A stretch of DNA of 64,000 nt, taken from positions 5,436,501 through 5,500,500 of the forward strand of contig NZ_CP036319.1 in assembly GCF_007752935.1 (NCBI RefSeq). Reading direction: 5' to 3'. The notes beneath the pieces were generated by a model. That model made no database searches and was not told the DNA's origin. It worked only from the letters and a program-made list of their open reading frames with translations. This DNA is from Crateriforma conspicua (lineage in GTDB: Bacteria; Planctomycetota; Planctomycetia; Pirellulales; Pirellulaceae). Both the position numbers and the translations under genes were made by a program. Of this stretch, positions 18,833-28,240 are shown piece by piece; position 1 is the stretch's first letter; each line of letters starts with the position of its first letter.

Positions 18833-20566
18833 ATGACATCCACCGGCCCCGGAACGAACGACGACGCCGATCCGCCACCGACGCTGCCGCCGCGGTCGGA
18901 CGCGCCGGGGAAATCGTTGGAATCGATCATGGCCGATTTCTTGCAGCAGGCTGAAAGCGGTCAGACGCCCGATCCGCAACAGATCTTGCGTCGCTATCCG
19001 CAACATGCCGACGAGCTGCAAAGCTTCTTTGACAATCATCAATGGATGGCCGGGGATCCGGGTGAAACCTGTGACAGTTCACCACCAGCGGGCGTCAACG
19101 TCACCGACGCGGGCGAATTGGTTGGACACCGGGTCGGCCCCTATTGCATCGAAAGCGAAATTGCCCGTGGCGGGATGGGCGTCGTCTATCGGGCACGACA
19201 ATCCGGACTGCAGCGTCCCGTCGCACTGAAACTGATCGGCAGCGGCGTGCTGGCGGGGCCGGAACAGCGGATCCGATTTCGCAACGAAGCCGAGGCGGCC
19301 GCCAATCTGCAACATCCCGGGATCGTGCCGATTCACGAGACCGGTTCTTGGCAGGGCTATGAGTATTTCTCGATGGCCTTGGTCGAAGGCCCGACGCTGC
19401 AATCTTGGGTCCAGCAGACGCGGCAACATATCGACGACGGCGGCGTCCGCGGGCAGAGCTATGAAACATTGGCAGCCGTGGTGCGAGACATCGCCCGCGC
19501 GGTGGCCTATGCGCATGACCACGGGATCGTGCACCGTGACCTGAAGCCGGAAAACATTTTGATGGCGGATGGAAACCGGCCGATGGTGACCGATTTTGGG
19601 CTGGCCAAGTGGCATCGCGAAGGCACGGTGGTCACGCGTACCGGTCAAGTCTTGGGCACCCCCAATTACATGAGCCCCGAACAGGCGGCCGGATTCAGCG
19701 ACGGTGATTGTCGCGTCGATGTGTACGCCTTGGGGGCGATTCTTTATGCGTTGCTTTGTGGGCGCCCGCCGCACGAAGGACCGGCTGTTGCGGAGGTTTT
19801 GCGCAGTGTGCTGCAAGACGAACCAATCGCGCCCCGTCAAATCTGTCGTGACGTTCCGCCGGACTTGGAAATCGTTTGTTCGACCGCAATGCGGTTCGCG
19901 CCCGACGATCGTTACGAATCCGCCACCGCGATGGCCGACGACCTGGATCGTTTCTTACAAGGCGAAACCTTGGTGGCCCATCACAGCGGCATCGTCGATG
20001 TGGTGACTCGCGAACTGCGACGTGATCAACACGGTGAAGCGTTTCAACGCTGGGGAGGTCCGCTGCAACTGATCGGTCACATCGTGCTGACGGCACACGT
20101 GATCATTTTCGCACTCCAGCAGTATGGTTGGCCGCGTTGGTGGTCCGTGTGGCTGCCAAGGCTGATGATGTTGGGCGCTATTTTGGGGGTGATCCACTGG
20201 GCACGCGGCGGCGCGTTGATGCCACGAACCGCCGCGGAGCGTCCGCTGTGGTCGATCTGGCTGGGCTACTTGGCGGCACTAGGCATGATCAACCTGTTGA
20301 TGATCTTTGGCGGCGTGGACCCCGGCGGCCTGTTTCCCATTGCCGCGGCGATGAGCGGGTTCGGTTTCATGGCCATGGGCGGCCACGTCTGGGGCGTGTC
20401 CGCGGCGTTGGGGATCTCGTTCCTGGTGGTCGCTGCGTTGAACGCATGGATTCCGTCGGCGGCACCCCTGATATTCGGCGGCATGTGGTGGATCGCCTTG
20501 GCGGTTCTGGGACGGCGCTATCGCGGGCACCAGCCTCAGGATTCCTCTTCCCTAATCGATTCGTGA
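18833..20566 (+). CDS. Membrane-anchored Ser/Thr protein kinase (PknB-like)
   Basis: Hanks-type kinase of 577 residues. The first 100 residues include a planctomycete-style preface (MADFLQQAESGQTPDPQQ and ILRRYPQHADELQSFF). The kinase domain spans about 103-372, with glycine loop EIARGGMGVVYRAR, the VALKLIG lysine, catalytic loop IVHRDLKPENI near 230, DFGLAKW, and APE-like MSPEQAAG. The C-terminal 160 residues hold several hydrophobic helices (LIGHIVLTAHVIIFALQ onward), so the kinase is tethered through its C-terminus with no extracellular sensor visible. All key catalytic residues are present. An alternative GTG start lies two codons upstream at 18827. It is divergent from the giant membrane protein, a possible but unproven functional partner. 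Confidence 0.95.
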   Translation: MTSTGPGTNDDADPPPTLPPRSDAPGKSLESIMADFLQQAESGQTPDPQQILRRYPQHADELQSFFDNHQWMAGDPGETCDSSPPAGVNVTDAGELVGHRVGPYCIESEIARGGMGVVYRARQSGLQRPVALKLIGSGVLAGPEQRIRFRNEAEAAANLQHPGIVPIHETGSWQGYEYFSMALVEGPTLQSWVQQTRQHIDDGGVRGQSYETLAAVVRDIARAVAYAHDHGIVHRDLKPENILMADGNRPMVTDFGLAKWHREGTVVTRTGQVLGTPNYMSPEQAAGFSDGDCRVDVYALGAILYALLCGRPPHEGPAVAEVLRSVLQDEPIAPRQICRDVPPDLEIVCSTAMRFAPDDRYESATAMADDLDRFLQGETLVAHHSGIVDVVTRELRRDQHGEAFQRWGGPLQLIGHIVLTAHVIIFALQQYGWPRWWSVWLPRLMMLGAILGVIHWARGGALMPRTAAERPLWSIWLGYLAALGMINLLMIFGGVDPGGLFPIAAAMSGFGFMAMGGHVWGVSAALGISFLVVAALNAWIPSAAPLIFGGMWWIALAVLGRRYRGHQPQDSSSLIDS

Positions 20567-20725
20567 ATCATGGCCGGATCAGACGTCACAGTCGTTACCA
20601 GTGGCGTTTCCCGAATTCGGCATAGGACGATCGCGAACCACCCGACCGGAAGCCGAAACTGGAGGGTGTCGCAAACGGCTGGAAAGGATTCGTGCCGTGC
20701 CGACCCCGCCCCGAAAGGATTCGAC

Positions 20726-21229
20726 ATGCGAATTGCCATCTTCACCGCGGTTGTCGCGGTCATGACGATACCGGCCAGCGCCCATCATCCAAATCGCGAA
20801 ACCACGCCCGTCATCCCGCGGGTCGACTTGCTGCCGCCGCTGGGCAACTGCCTGCCAGAAGGCTATCGCCGCAAGTACAACCGACCAACGTACATCGGCG
20901 GCAAGATCGCCTATCACATTGCACCGTCCAGCCAGGAAGCGATGGCCTGGCACCGCGCGGAGCACCGTGGTGATTACGAGTGCAAGCGAGGTCGCGTGGT
21001 GCCTCAGTACTTCTACCAAAAGCCGTATGAGGCTTTGAAAATTGGCGGCCGCAAGGACGTCAACGCACCGGCACGGTCCGAACAAACCAGCCCGTCGGAT
21101 CGATTGGAAGATGTCCAGCTGCGTGAAGTCGACGAAAAACCCGCCGGTGACATGTTGCCCGAGCTGCCCGTTGCACCCGCGGAAGACGACTTGGACTTTT
21201 CGGCCTTGGAACTGATCCCATTGCGATAG
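20726..21229 (+). CDS. Small exported protein of unknown function
   Basis: A 167-residue protein starting MRIAIFTAVVAVMTIPASAHHP, a clear signal peptide cleaved after ASA. The mature part is rich in Pro, Tyr, Arg and His (GNCLPEGYRRKYNRPTYIGG) and ends in an acidic tail. It has two cysteines. The start is supported by an AAAGGA ribosome binding site 6-8 nt upstream of the ATG at 20726; longer in-frame starts lack this. It follows the kinase gene by 159 bp on the same strand. I recognise no family. A periplasmic or surface role is inferred from the signal peptide only. Confidence 0.8.
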   Translation: MRIAIFTAVVAVMTIPASAHHPNRETTPVIPRVDLLPPLGNCLPEGYRRKYNRPTYIGGKIAYHIAPSSQEAMAWHRAEHRGDYECKRGRVVPQYFYQKPYEALKIGGRKDVNAPARSEQTSPSDRLEDVQLREVDEKPAGDMLPELPVAPAEDDLDFSALELIPLR

Positions 21230-21562
21230 TCGATCATCGCCAGTCCGGTCGCGATCGCCGGCGAGGTTCGACGTGCGAAACACGCGCGTGAAACCGTGCC
21301 GGCATCGAAGTGACGGATTCTTGAGAAAGTTTTCAGGAACCGTCAAAGTTTGCCACCGGGGCTTCCGATAACTGCCCGTGGACGAGGTCTTTTCGCCAAT
21401 CGTTGGTGGACGGTGTACGCGAAGACGACCTCGGTGGGGGGCTTTCCAATTAACGGCCCGCATTGCGGGAACACGCCATGCCGACGAATCGGCACGCCGG
21501 TCGATTGACCGACGTCTGACGGGTGTGTTTCACAGCGGCACCGCGACAGGGAAGCCCGGAGC
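21230..21562. other. 333-bp spacer upstream of the TolC-like gene
   Basis: No gene or terminator is recognisable. An AGGGA ribosome-binding-like tract sits just before the TolC-like start. The promoter of that gene is probably here but I cannot place it. Confidence 0.35.
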
Positions 21563-24034
21563 ATGAATCGCTCGCTGTTTCGACTGACTGCATACTTGCA
21601 AATCGGCCTGACGGTCTTGTTGGCCACCGGCTGCGCGCCCACGCAACCTTTCTTTTTGAAAGAGTCGCCGGAGCTGCAGCACTATCTGAATACGGCCACC
21701 CAGATCGAATATCCCGATGTGGAAGTCGAAAGCCTCGCGGAGACACGCGAGGCGCTGCCGCCGTTGTCGATCAACAACCACGATTACCAGTTCTGGGATC
21801 TGACGCTGGAAGAATGCGTCAACATGGCGTTGCATAACGCCAAGTTCATGATCACCACCAACGGTATCGCCGAGCAACGCGCCAACACGGCTGAACAATT
21901 CATCGCGGGCACCTCCGATCAATTCGGCAGCGTTTACGACGTGGCCATCGCCCAGTCGACGACTCAGTCGATCCCGTTGACGGTCGACGGCAACGGCAAT
22001 CGCGTGCTGCCCCGTGGCGTGTTGCGAGCCAACCAGGTCGGCGGCGTGGAAGACGCCTTGGCCGAATTTGATGCCCAGGCGACCGCATTCTTCGACTATC
22101 AAAAGGGCGACCGTCCGAACAACGTGCTGCCCGGCAACGTGTTTAACCCGGTGTTCGCCCAGTCGGACACGGCCACCCAACAATCGGCGATCAGCAAACG
22201 ATTCGCCACCGGTGGTGTTGCCACGCTGCGTCAACAAATCCTGTATTCGCGAAACAACACCCAACCCAACAGCATCGCACGATCGGTCGCCAGTGACTGG
22301 ACCGCCATCGTCGAAGCCCAAGTTCAACACCCGTTGATGCGAAACCGTGGCACACTGGTCAATCGCATCCCGGTCGTCTTGGCCAGCCTGAACGAAGACA
22401 TTTCGATCGCCGAGTTTGAATTGCAAGTCCGCAACCTGGTTCGCGACGTGGAAGTCGCTTACTGGGACCTGTACGTCGCCTATCGTGCATTCGCCAGCGT
22501 GGCCGTCGGCCGAAACAGCGCTCAGGTCACCGCGGACTTTGCCAAGCTGAATATGGAAGAAGGCATCGGCACAATCCAAGACTTGAAACAAGCCCAAGGA
22601 CAATACCACAGCTTCCAAAACCAACTGGTCGGAACGCTGACCGGGTCGAATGTTTTGGGCCAAGACCGATTCGGCGTGTTCGGCCGCGAACGCCGCTTGC
22701 GTGAACTGATCGGCCAATCGGCCACCGACGGACGTTTGATTCGCCCGATCGATGAACCGACGATCGCCCGCGTCGAACACGACTGGTTCGTTTCCACCGC
22801 ACAAATGCTGTATCTGAACGCTGAACTTCGCCAAACCAAGTTCCGCATCAAGCAAAGCGAATTGGAATTGATGTCGGCCAAGAATCAGATCTTGCCGGAA
22901 GTGAACCTGTCGCTGCTGTACCGCTGGGTCGGTGTGGGTGACCAACTGGGTCCGCCGGAACGTCGTGCACAGAACTTCCCGCTGCCCGGCAGCAGTGCGT
23001 TGGGTGAATTGACCGAAGGCAATTACCAGGAAGGCGGCGTCCGACTGGAAATCACTCCGCCCGCGTTCGGTGCCCGTCGTGAACTGACTCGCATCAACGG
23101 TGCCGAATGGCGACTGGTCCGCGAGAAAGCCAACTTGCAAGAAAAGGAACGCTTGCTGACGTTCTTGCTGTCCGACGCGATCACCAAGACGGCCACCCAC
23201 TATCGTCAAATCCAGATTTCCGCCGCCCAGTGGGCCGATGCGGAAGACGAAGTCGACGCACGCTTGGCCAACTTGAAGGAAGGCCGTGGGGACACCAACG
23301 TCGTGCTGCAAAGCCAACAACGTCGGGCCGACGCCCAGATCGCTTACTACCGTGCGGTCGGCGAATACAACAAATCACTGAACTATGTCGATTACCTGGT
23401 CGGAACCCTGTTGGTCAACAACGGCATCACGGTCAGCGAAGGCCCGTGGCATGAAAAGGCCTACTGTGACGCCTTGGAACGTGCCCGGGAACGCAGTGCG
23501 GGTTACCACCTGGAATACGGTGTCACCCGTCCCGCGGTGGTCCGTCGCGGCCCGGTCCAGTCGGCCGACGCCGCGGCCCAGATGATCCCCGGACCCAACG
23601 GCGGAACTGTCGGCAGCACGATGGCCCCCGGCATGACCATGTCCGAAGGCGAAGTGATCAGCGACACCGTCTTGGGCGGCGCCGATGCCTTCGTTCCAGA
23701 ATTGCCCGAATCGATGGCCCCGACCTTGTCGGACGCCCTGGGTGATTCGACCGGCGACGTGCTTTACGGGGCTCCGGTGGATCGTTTGGAAACCGTTCCG
23801 GGTGCCCAACCGACGCCGGAAACGTTTGAGGCCCCGATCGGATCGGGGACGATCGATCGCAGCCTGCCTGCACCGCAAAACGGCCCATCCGCCGAAGTCC
23901 GACAGATGACCTATCACTGGAACGGTGGCGGTGAATCGGGCGTGTCGCAAGCGTCACCCGCCGTGACGTCTCGATCGACGACGAAGGTTCAAACCGCACC
24001 AGCACCGGTGCGACGCGTCCCGCTGCCACGCTGA
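21563..24034 (+). CDS. TolC-family outer membrane efflux lipoprotein
   Basis: An outer-membrane channel component of efflux or type I export systems. The 823-residue protein begins with a lipoprotein signal (lipobox LATGC, Cys near residue 24). The central part, about 70-620, has the long heptad-like helices and repeated plan of outer membrane efflux proteins, for example LRDVEVAYWDLYVAYRAFAS-like and YRAVGEYNKSLNYVDYLVGT-like stretches. The C-terminal 200 residues are a low-complexity Pro/Gly/Ala/Thr tail, much longer than in TolC (about 470 residues in E. coli), and lack an obvious fold. No membrane-fusion or pump partner is adjacent; the next gene is a flippase. Family assignment is good and the substrate unknown. 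Confidence 0.88.
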   Translation: MNRSLFRLTAYLQIGLTVLLATGCAPTQPFFLKESPELQHYLNTATQIEYPDVEVESLAETREALPPLSINNHDYQFWDLTLEECVNMALHNAKFMITTNGIAEQRANTAEQFIAGTSDQFGSVYDVAIAQSTTQSIPLTVDGNGNRVLPRGVLRANQVGGVEDALAEFDAQATAFFDYQKGDRPNNVLPGNVFNPVFAQSDTATQQSAISKRFATGGVATLRQQILYSRNNTQPNSIARSVASDWTAIVEAQVQHPLMRNRGTLVNRIPVVLASLNEDISIAEFELQVRNLVRDVEVAYWDLYVAYRAFASVAVGRNSAQVTADFAKLNMEEGIGTIQDLKQAQGQYHSFQNQLVGTLTGSNVLGQDRFGVFGRERRLRELIGQSATDGRLIRPIDEPTIARVEHDWFVSTAQMLYLNAELRQTKFRIKQSELELMSAKNQILPEVNLSLLYRWVGVGDQLGPPERRAQNFPLPGSSALGELTEGNYQEGGVRLEITPPAFGARRELTRINGAEWRLVREKANLQEKERLLTFLLSDAITKTATHYRQIQISAAQWADAEDEVDARLANLKEGRGDTNVVLQSQQRRADAQIAYYRAVGEYNKSLNYVDYLVGTLLVNNGITVSEGPWHEKAYCDALERARERSAGYHLEYGVTRPAVVRRGPVQSADAAAQMIPGPNGGTVGSTMAPGMTMSEGEVISDTVLGGADAFVPELPESMAPTLSDALGDSTGDVLYGAPVDRLETVPGAQPTPETFEAPIGSGTIDRSLPAPQNGPSAEVRQMTYHWNGGGESGVSQASPAVTSRSTTKVQTAPAPVRRVPLPR

Positions 24035-24430
24035 CGCCATGCATCGTCGGTGGTCGATCGACCGCCGACGAACCCATCACACATCCGTTAGGGGCGGAGG
24101 TTTGAAAAGGGTCGTCGCTCGCGCTAGCGAACGGGGCCGACCACTTTTCCGCACGACAGGTTCGAACGTGTCTTTTCTAGACCGTTCGAACCTATCGTCG
24201 TTTCCGGGGGGTCGTTCATCGCCACGACGACCTGTCGCGATCCGATGATTCGTTGCGGTCCGCACAACCGTCAACCCTTTGTTGATCATGGTGTTTCGTT
24301 GTGCACCTCTTGGGCCCGCCCGCCACGGACCGTAAGCGATATTCAGGCAGGGGATTCGGTCGCGGGGAACCGATCAGCGACAGGCCAGCGGTGCCTGTCC
24401 GATTCGCACACCACCAAACCATTTGATTTC
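24035..24430. other. 396-bp spacer between TolC-like and flippase genes
   Basis: No gene seen. It contains a long imperfect inverted repeat at 24153-24198, listed separately. Confidence 0.5.
24153..24198. repeat. Inverted repeat with duplicated GTTCGAAC palindrome
   Basis: The arms 24153-24168 and 24183-24198 are complementary with one mismatch across 16 bp, around a 14-nt loop. Each arm holds the 8-bp palindrome GTTCGAAC (24160-24167 and 24184-24191), centres 24 bp apart. It could be an RNA stem-loop or a pair of binding sites for a dimeric regulator. There is no T-tract directly after it, so it is not a standard intrinsic terminator. Confidence 0.6.
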
Positions 24431-25972
24431 ATGAGCGATGCCGACGCGGCCAACGGGTCGTCAGCTACGGCCGAAAACGCAGCGTCAGGGCGGGGCACCG
24501 GCTTCAAAGCGGATTCGCTTGCGCTCGGCATGGTCATCGTCTTGGCAATGACGATCGTCCAGCGTGCGATCGGGTTCTTTCGCGGCATCTGGTTTTGCCG
24601 GTTGATGGACGACGCCGTCGTCGGCCAGTGGTCAATGGCGTTTGGATTCATCACGCTGATCACGCCGGTGATGTTGCTGGGGATTCCCGGTTCGCTACCG
24701 CGCTACGTCGAACATTTCCGCAGCCGAGGCCAATTGGGGTCATTCCTTCGGCGCATCGGTTTGACCACCGGGTGCTTGGCAGTGATCGGATTCTGCATCA
24801 TGTGGTGCTGTCCGCAATGGTTCGGCTGGCTGATCTTCCTGCAGCCCCAAGACGCCACCTTGATCTACGCGGTCGGTGTTGGCGTGTTGTCGATCGTGTT
24901 CTTCAACTTCATCAACGATTTGAATTCTTCCTTGCGGCAGGTTCGCATGGTTTCGGTGATGCAGTTCATGCAGGGCGTCGGTTTTGGAATCGGCGGTGTC
25001 GCTTGGCTGGCGACCGGTGGTGGGTTGACCGGCCTGGTGTTGACATTTTCGGTGACGACCTTGCTTGCCACCACGCCAGGCCTGTGGCGATTGCGTCGCG
25101 GTTGGTCGGGAATGCCGACCGCCACCGAATCGTTTGATGCGTCGAAGATGTGGCGACGCATTGTGCCGTATGCCGCGGCCCTGTGGGCGATGAACTTGAT
25201 TGGGAACGTGTTTGAACTTTCCGATCGATACATGATTCTGCACTTCATGCCGGGCGCCGGTGTGGGCGGCGAATCCATCGGCCAGTCCGCGGTGGGTCAA
25301 TATCACAGCGGCCGTATCCTGCCGATGTTATTTCTAAGCTTGGCAACACTGCTGGGCGGGATTTTGATGCCTTACTTGGCCGCCGACTGGGAAGCCGGCC
25401 GCGTGGATGCCGTGCGGCGTCGATTGAAACAAGTGCTGCTGGGTGTTTCGGCGTGCTTTACGTTGATCGCCTCGGGCACCTTGATTCTGTCACCCTGGTT
25501 GTTCGGCACCCTATTGGAAGGCCGCTATGACGACGGGCTTTCGCTGTTGCCAATGGCATTTGTCTTTTGCAGTTGGTCGGCGTTGGTGATGATCGGTCAG
25601 AACTATCTGTGGGTTGCCGAGAAAGGCAAATGGGTGACCGTCGCCCTTAGCATCGGTTTGGTCAGCAATATCGCGTTGAATGCTTGGCTGTTGCCCTTGA
25701 TGGGTCTGCAGGGCGCCGTCATGGCCACATTGACCGCCAACGGGATCGTCATGGTCGGCGTTTGGTTGGCGATGGTGCGTTGCGGCTTCGTCGCCGACCA
25801 CACCGCGTTCTATGTCGCTGTCATGCCGGCAACCGTGCTGGCGGGTCCCTGGGTGGCGGTCGCTGCGGTCACGATCGTGATGATCACCAGTCCCGCAATG
25901 CGTCAGTGGGCAGACGAAGGCATCGCGTTGGCACGAGAACGCTTTGCGTTTCTTGCCCCGGCGTCGGCGTGA
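24431..25972 (+). CDS. Polysaccharide-type flippase / MATE-like (MOP superfamily) membrane protein
   Basis: A 513-residue polytopic membrane protein resembling Wzx-type lipid-linked oligosaccharide flippases of the MOP superfamily. After about 35 polar residues come some 12-14 hydrophobic helices, starting at LALGMVIVLAMTIVQRAIGF and including LLGIPGSLPRYVEHFRSRGQ, a family-like loop after helix 2. The start at MSDADAANG (24431) is preferred; the open frame extends 62 codons upstream into the inverted-repeat spacer without a plausible signal. A role in exporting envelope or exopolysaccharide precursors is inferred. No glycosyltransferase gene is adjacent, so the substrate is unknown. Confidence 0.85.
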   Translation: MSDADAANGSSATAENAASGRGTGFKADSLALGMVIVLAMTIVQRAIGFFRGIWFCRLMDDAVVGQWSMAFGFITLITPVMLLGIPGSLPRYVEHFRSRGQLGSFLRRIGLTTGCLAVIGFCIMWCCPQWFGWLIFLQPQDATLIYAVGVGVLSIVFFNFINDLNSSLRQVRMVSVMQFMQGVGFGIGGVAWLATGGGLTGLVLTFSVTTLLATTPGLWRLRRGWSGMPTATESFDASKMWRRIVPYAAALWAMNLIGNVFELSDRYMILHFMPGAGVGGESIGQSAVGQYHSGRILPMLFLSLATLLGGILMPYLAADWEAGRVDAVRRRLKQVLLGVSACFTLIASGTLILSPWLFGTLLEGRYDDGLSLLPMAFVFCSWSALVMIGQNYLWVAEKGKWVTVALSIGLVSNIALNAWLLPLMGLQGAVMATLTANGIVMVGVWLAMVRCGFVADHTAFYVAVMPATVLAGPWVAVAAVTIVMITSPAMRQWADEGIALARERFAFLAPASA

Positions 25973-26083
25973 CTGGCCATCATTAGCGCGGTGTGGCAAC
26001 GTTCCCCAACAGTCCGTCTGGTTGGTGATCGCCGGGGTGGTCCGCTGGTGCCCAGGACGCGGATCATCGGTTAGCTTTGCCGC

Positions 26084-26755
26084 ATGAATTTTCTGTGCCA
26101 CGCTTTGCCGTATCTGAACGATCCCATGATGGCCATCGGCACGGGAGTGCCCGATTGGTTGTCGGTGGTGGATCGTAAAATCCGCGCCCGCAGCCGTATG
26201 GCGGTGCCTTATGTCGATGACTCCGATCCCGTCCTAAGTGCGATCGCCCGCGGGATCGTCCGACATCACGACGACGACCGATGGTTCCATGGAACCGAAG
26301 CTTTTGTGACGACCAACTTGCAGTTCGCCGTGCAGCTGCGCGATCAGTTGCCCGGTGATGAAGGTTTTCGCCCCAGTTTTGTGGGGCACATCTTGATCGA
26401 GGTCTTGTTGGACGCGTCGTGGTTGCGACAGCAGCCGGATTTTGGTGAACGGTACTATGCCGAGCTTGCCGGCGCACCGTTGGAACACATCCAGCACTGC
26501 GTCAATGTGATCACCGGTCGACCGACCGACCGACTGGTGGAAGTCTTGCAGCGATTCACACGATCGCGGTTTCTGTTCGATTATCTGGATCAGGAACGTT
26601 TGCTGTTCCGCCTGAACCAAGTCATGAATCGTGTGGGACTAAGCCCGTTGCCCGAAAGCTTGCTGCCGTGGTTGGCCCAAGCGGAGCAGCACGTGGTGCG
26701 GCAACGCGATATGATGCTGTCGCCCCCCGGGGCCGCATCGCCGTTTCCGCTTTAG
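26084..26755 (+). CDS. ACP phosphodiesterase-like (AcpH-related) helical protein
   Basis: A 223-residue soluble helical protein. It opens with MNFLCHALPYLNDPMMAIGT and has FVGHILIEVLLDASWLRQQ near residue 100 and IVRHHDDDRWFHGTEAF near 60, a pattern of conserved His/Asp in helices like the AcpH family, which releases 4'-phosphopantetheine from acyl carrier protein. The match is by pattern only, and the protein may be a planctomycete paralogue with another substrate. It lies 111 bp after the flippase and 60 bp before the epimerase on the same strand, possibly an operon. Confidence 0.6.
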   Translation: MNFLCHALPYLNDPMMAIGTGVPDWLSVVDRKIRARSRMAVPYVDDSDPVLSAIARGIVRHHDDDRWFHGTEAFVTTNLQFAVQLRDQLPGDEGFRPSFVGHILIEVLLDASWLRQQPDFGERYYAELAGAPLEHIQHCVNVITGRPTDRLVEVLQRFTRSRFLFDYLDQERLLFRLNQVMNRVGLSPLPESLLPWLAQAEQHVVRQRDMMLSPPGAASPFPL

Positions 26756-26815
26756 CAACGCCTGCCAGCGGCCCCATTCCCACCGCCACTTCGTGACGAA
26801 AGAGAATCAAGATCA

Positions 26816-27667
26816 ATGCTGTACGGAATGAATCTGTTGTTGTGGTCCGGCGAAGTCACCGAGGACCTGTTGCCGATCTGTGAAAAGCTGAAAGCGATGG
26901 GATTTGACGGCGTCGAAATACCGATGTTCAACCTGGATTTGGATTACACCAAGCTGGGCAAACAGTTGGATGACTTGGGACTACGCCGGACCGCAGTGAC
27001 GATTCGCAATCTGGAAGACAACCCGATTTCCTCGGAAGCCGCCGTCCGCGCCAAAGGCGTGGAATTGAACAAGAAAACGCTGGACTGTTGCGCCGCGGTG
27101 GGCGCCGAAACATTGGTCGGCCCCTATCACTCGGCGATCGGCCACTTCAGCGGTGCGGGCGCGACCGCCGATGAATGGCAGTGGGGTGTGGACAGCATCC
27201 GCGCGACGGCCGAGCATGCCGCCGACGTCGGCGTTCGTATGGGCATGGAGGCGCTGAACCGCTTCGAATGTTACTTCCTAAACTGTCACGCCGATTCGGC
27301 GCGTTTCGCACGTGACGTCGATCATCCGGCATGCGGCATCATGTACGACACCTTCCATGCCAACATCGAAGAAAAATCGATGCGTGACGCGGTCCTGGCC
27401 GGTGGCGACAAGCTGTATCACATCCACATCAGCGAAAACGATCGCAGCACGCCGGGCACCGGTGGTGTGAACTGGGATGAGAACTTCGATGCAATTGCCG
27501 AAAGCGGTTACGACGGCTGGTTGGTCATCGAGGCATTCGGTTTGGCTTTGCCGGAAATCGCCGCCGCCACCAAGATTTGGCGGAAGATGTTCGATACGGA
27601 ACTGCAACTGTCCGAAAACGGTTTGAACTTCATGAAATCTGAGATGGAAAAACGCAGTGGCAGCTGA
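26816..27667 (+). CDS. Sugar isomerase/epimerase, D-tagatose/D-psicose 3-epimerase-like TIM barrel
   Basis: A 283-residue xylose-isomerase-like TIM barrel, probably a ketose 3-epimerase. The four metal ligands expected for this family can be placed: Glu in MGMEALNRFE, Asp in GIMYDTFHANIEE, His in LYHIHISEND and Glu in WLVIEAFG. The N-terminus MLYGMNLLLW is the usual first strand. The ATG follows a purine-rich tract (gaaagag). Its 3' end overlaps the next gene by 11 bp, so the two are likely co-translated. The substrate cannot be read from the sequence. Confidence 0.9.
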   Translation: MLYGMNLLLWSGEVTEDLLPICEKLKAMGFDGVEIPMFNLDLDYTKLGKQLDDLGLRRTAVTIRNLEDNPISSEAAVRAKGVELNKKTLDCCAAVGAETLVGPYHSAIGHFSGAGATADEWQWGVDSIRATAEHAADVGVRMGMEALNRFECYFLNCHADSARFARDVDHPACGIMYDTFHANIEEKSMRDAVLAGGDKLYHIHISENDRSTPGTGGVNWDENFDAIAESGYDGWLVIEAFGLALPEIAAATKIWRKMFDTELQLSENGLNFMKSEMEKRSGS

Positions 27668-28049
27668 CTCTGATGCCGGCAACACTGATTCGGCGCCCGT
27701 GCGTCCCGATAAGGTTCTGTTCTTGTCGGGCGATCTAATGTTCGCCTCCAGGGTCGGTGCCGCGGCCGAGGCTGCGGGGATGCAGTTTCAAATGTCGGGC
27801 AACTTGCCGGCCGATCCGGCACGTGACGTTCGTGTGGTCATCTTGGACTTGGCCACGCGTTCGTCCATCGTCCAAGGATTCGGCGCGAAGGTCGCCGATG
27901 CTTGTCCCAACGCGATGACGATCGCCTATGGACCACATGTTCAGGTCGGACCGTTGGAATCCGCCAAGGCAGAAAAATTGGACCATGTGATGACACGCGG
28001 ACAATTTGACCGCCAGATCGCTGGATTCTTGCAATCGCTGGCGAATTGA
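27657..28049 (+). CDS. Small response-regulator receiver-like protein (degenerate)
   Basis: A 130-residue protein with an alternating beta/alpha plan like a CheY receiver: KVLFLSGDLMFASRV (first strand), VRVVILDLAT (third strand with the candidate phospho-Asp), MTIAYGPHV (fourth strand) and LDHVMTRGQF (fifth). The acidic pair after strand 1 is reduced to one Asp, the strand-4 Ser/Thr is not evident and the strand-5 Lys is Arg, so phosphorylation is doubtful. The start is GTG at 27657, inside the 3' end of the epimerase gene. I infer a non-phosphorylated regulatory or scaffold role; the fold assignment is moderate. Confidence 0.72.
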   Translation: MAADSDAGNTDSAPVRPDKVLFLSGDLMFASRVGAAAEAAGMQFQMSGNLPADPARDVRVVILDLATRSSIVQGFGAKVADACPNAMTIAYGPHVQVGPLESAKAEKLDHVMTRGQFDRQIAGFLQSLAN

Positions 28050-28240
28050 CGGGGCTCCGCAAACTTTCCCCAACCGGTACGACACCCAATGGTCGATCGG
28101 TCCCGTGAAGGTTCGTCACTGATCAAGGGGTTTCGGTTTGCCCACGCATTCCCCCTCGCCGACAGAGTGTCTACTAGAAGCGTTGATCAAGCGGACGAGA
28201 TGCGCTTCGTCAGGATGACTTATGAAGCGAGCTCGGAACG

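Noticed and set aside
21530-23320. Long minus-strand open frame of 596 codons opposite the TolC-like gene
   Set aside because: Its product has no coherent domain, and the plus strand encodes a clear efflux-protein family member with lipobox. GC-rich codons create antisense open frames here.
24156-24170. Sequence resembling a tRNA T-loop (ggttcgaac)
   Set aside because: No acceptor, anticodon or D-arm can be folded around it; it belongs to the inverted repeat.
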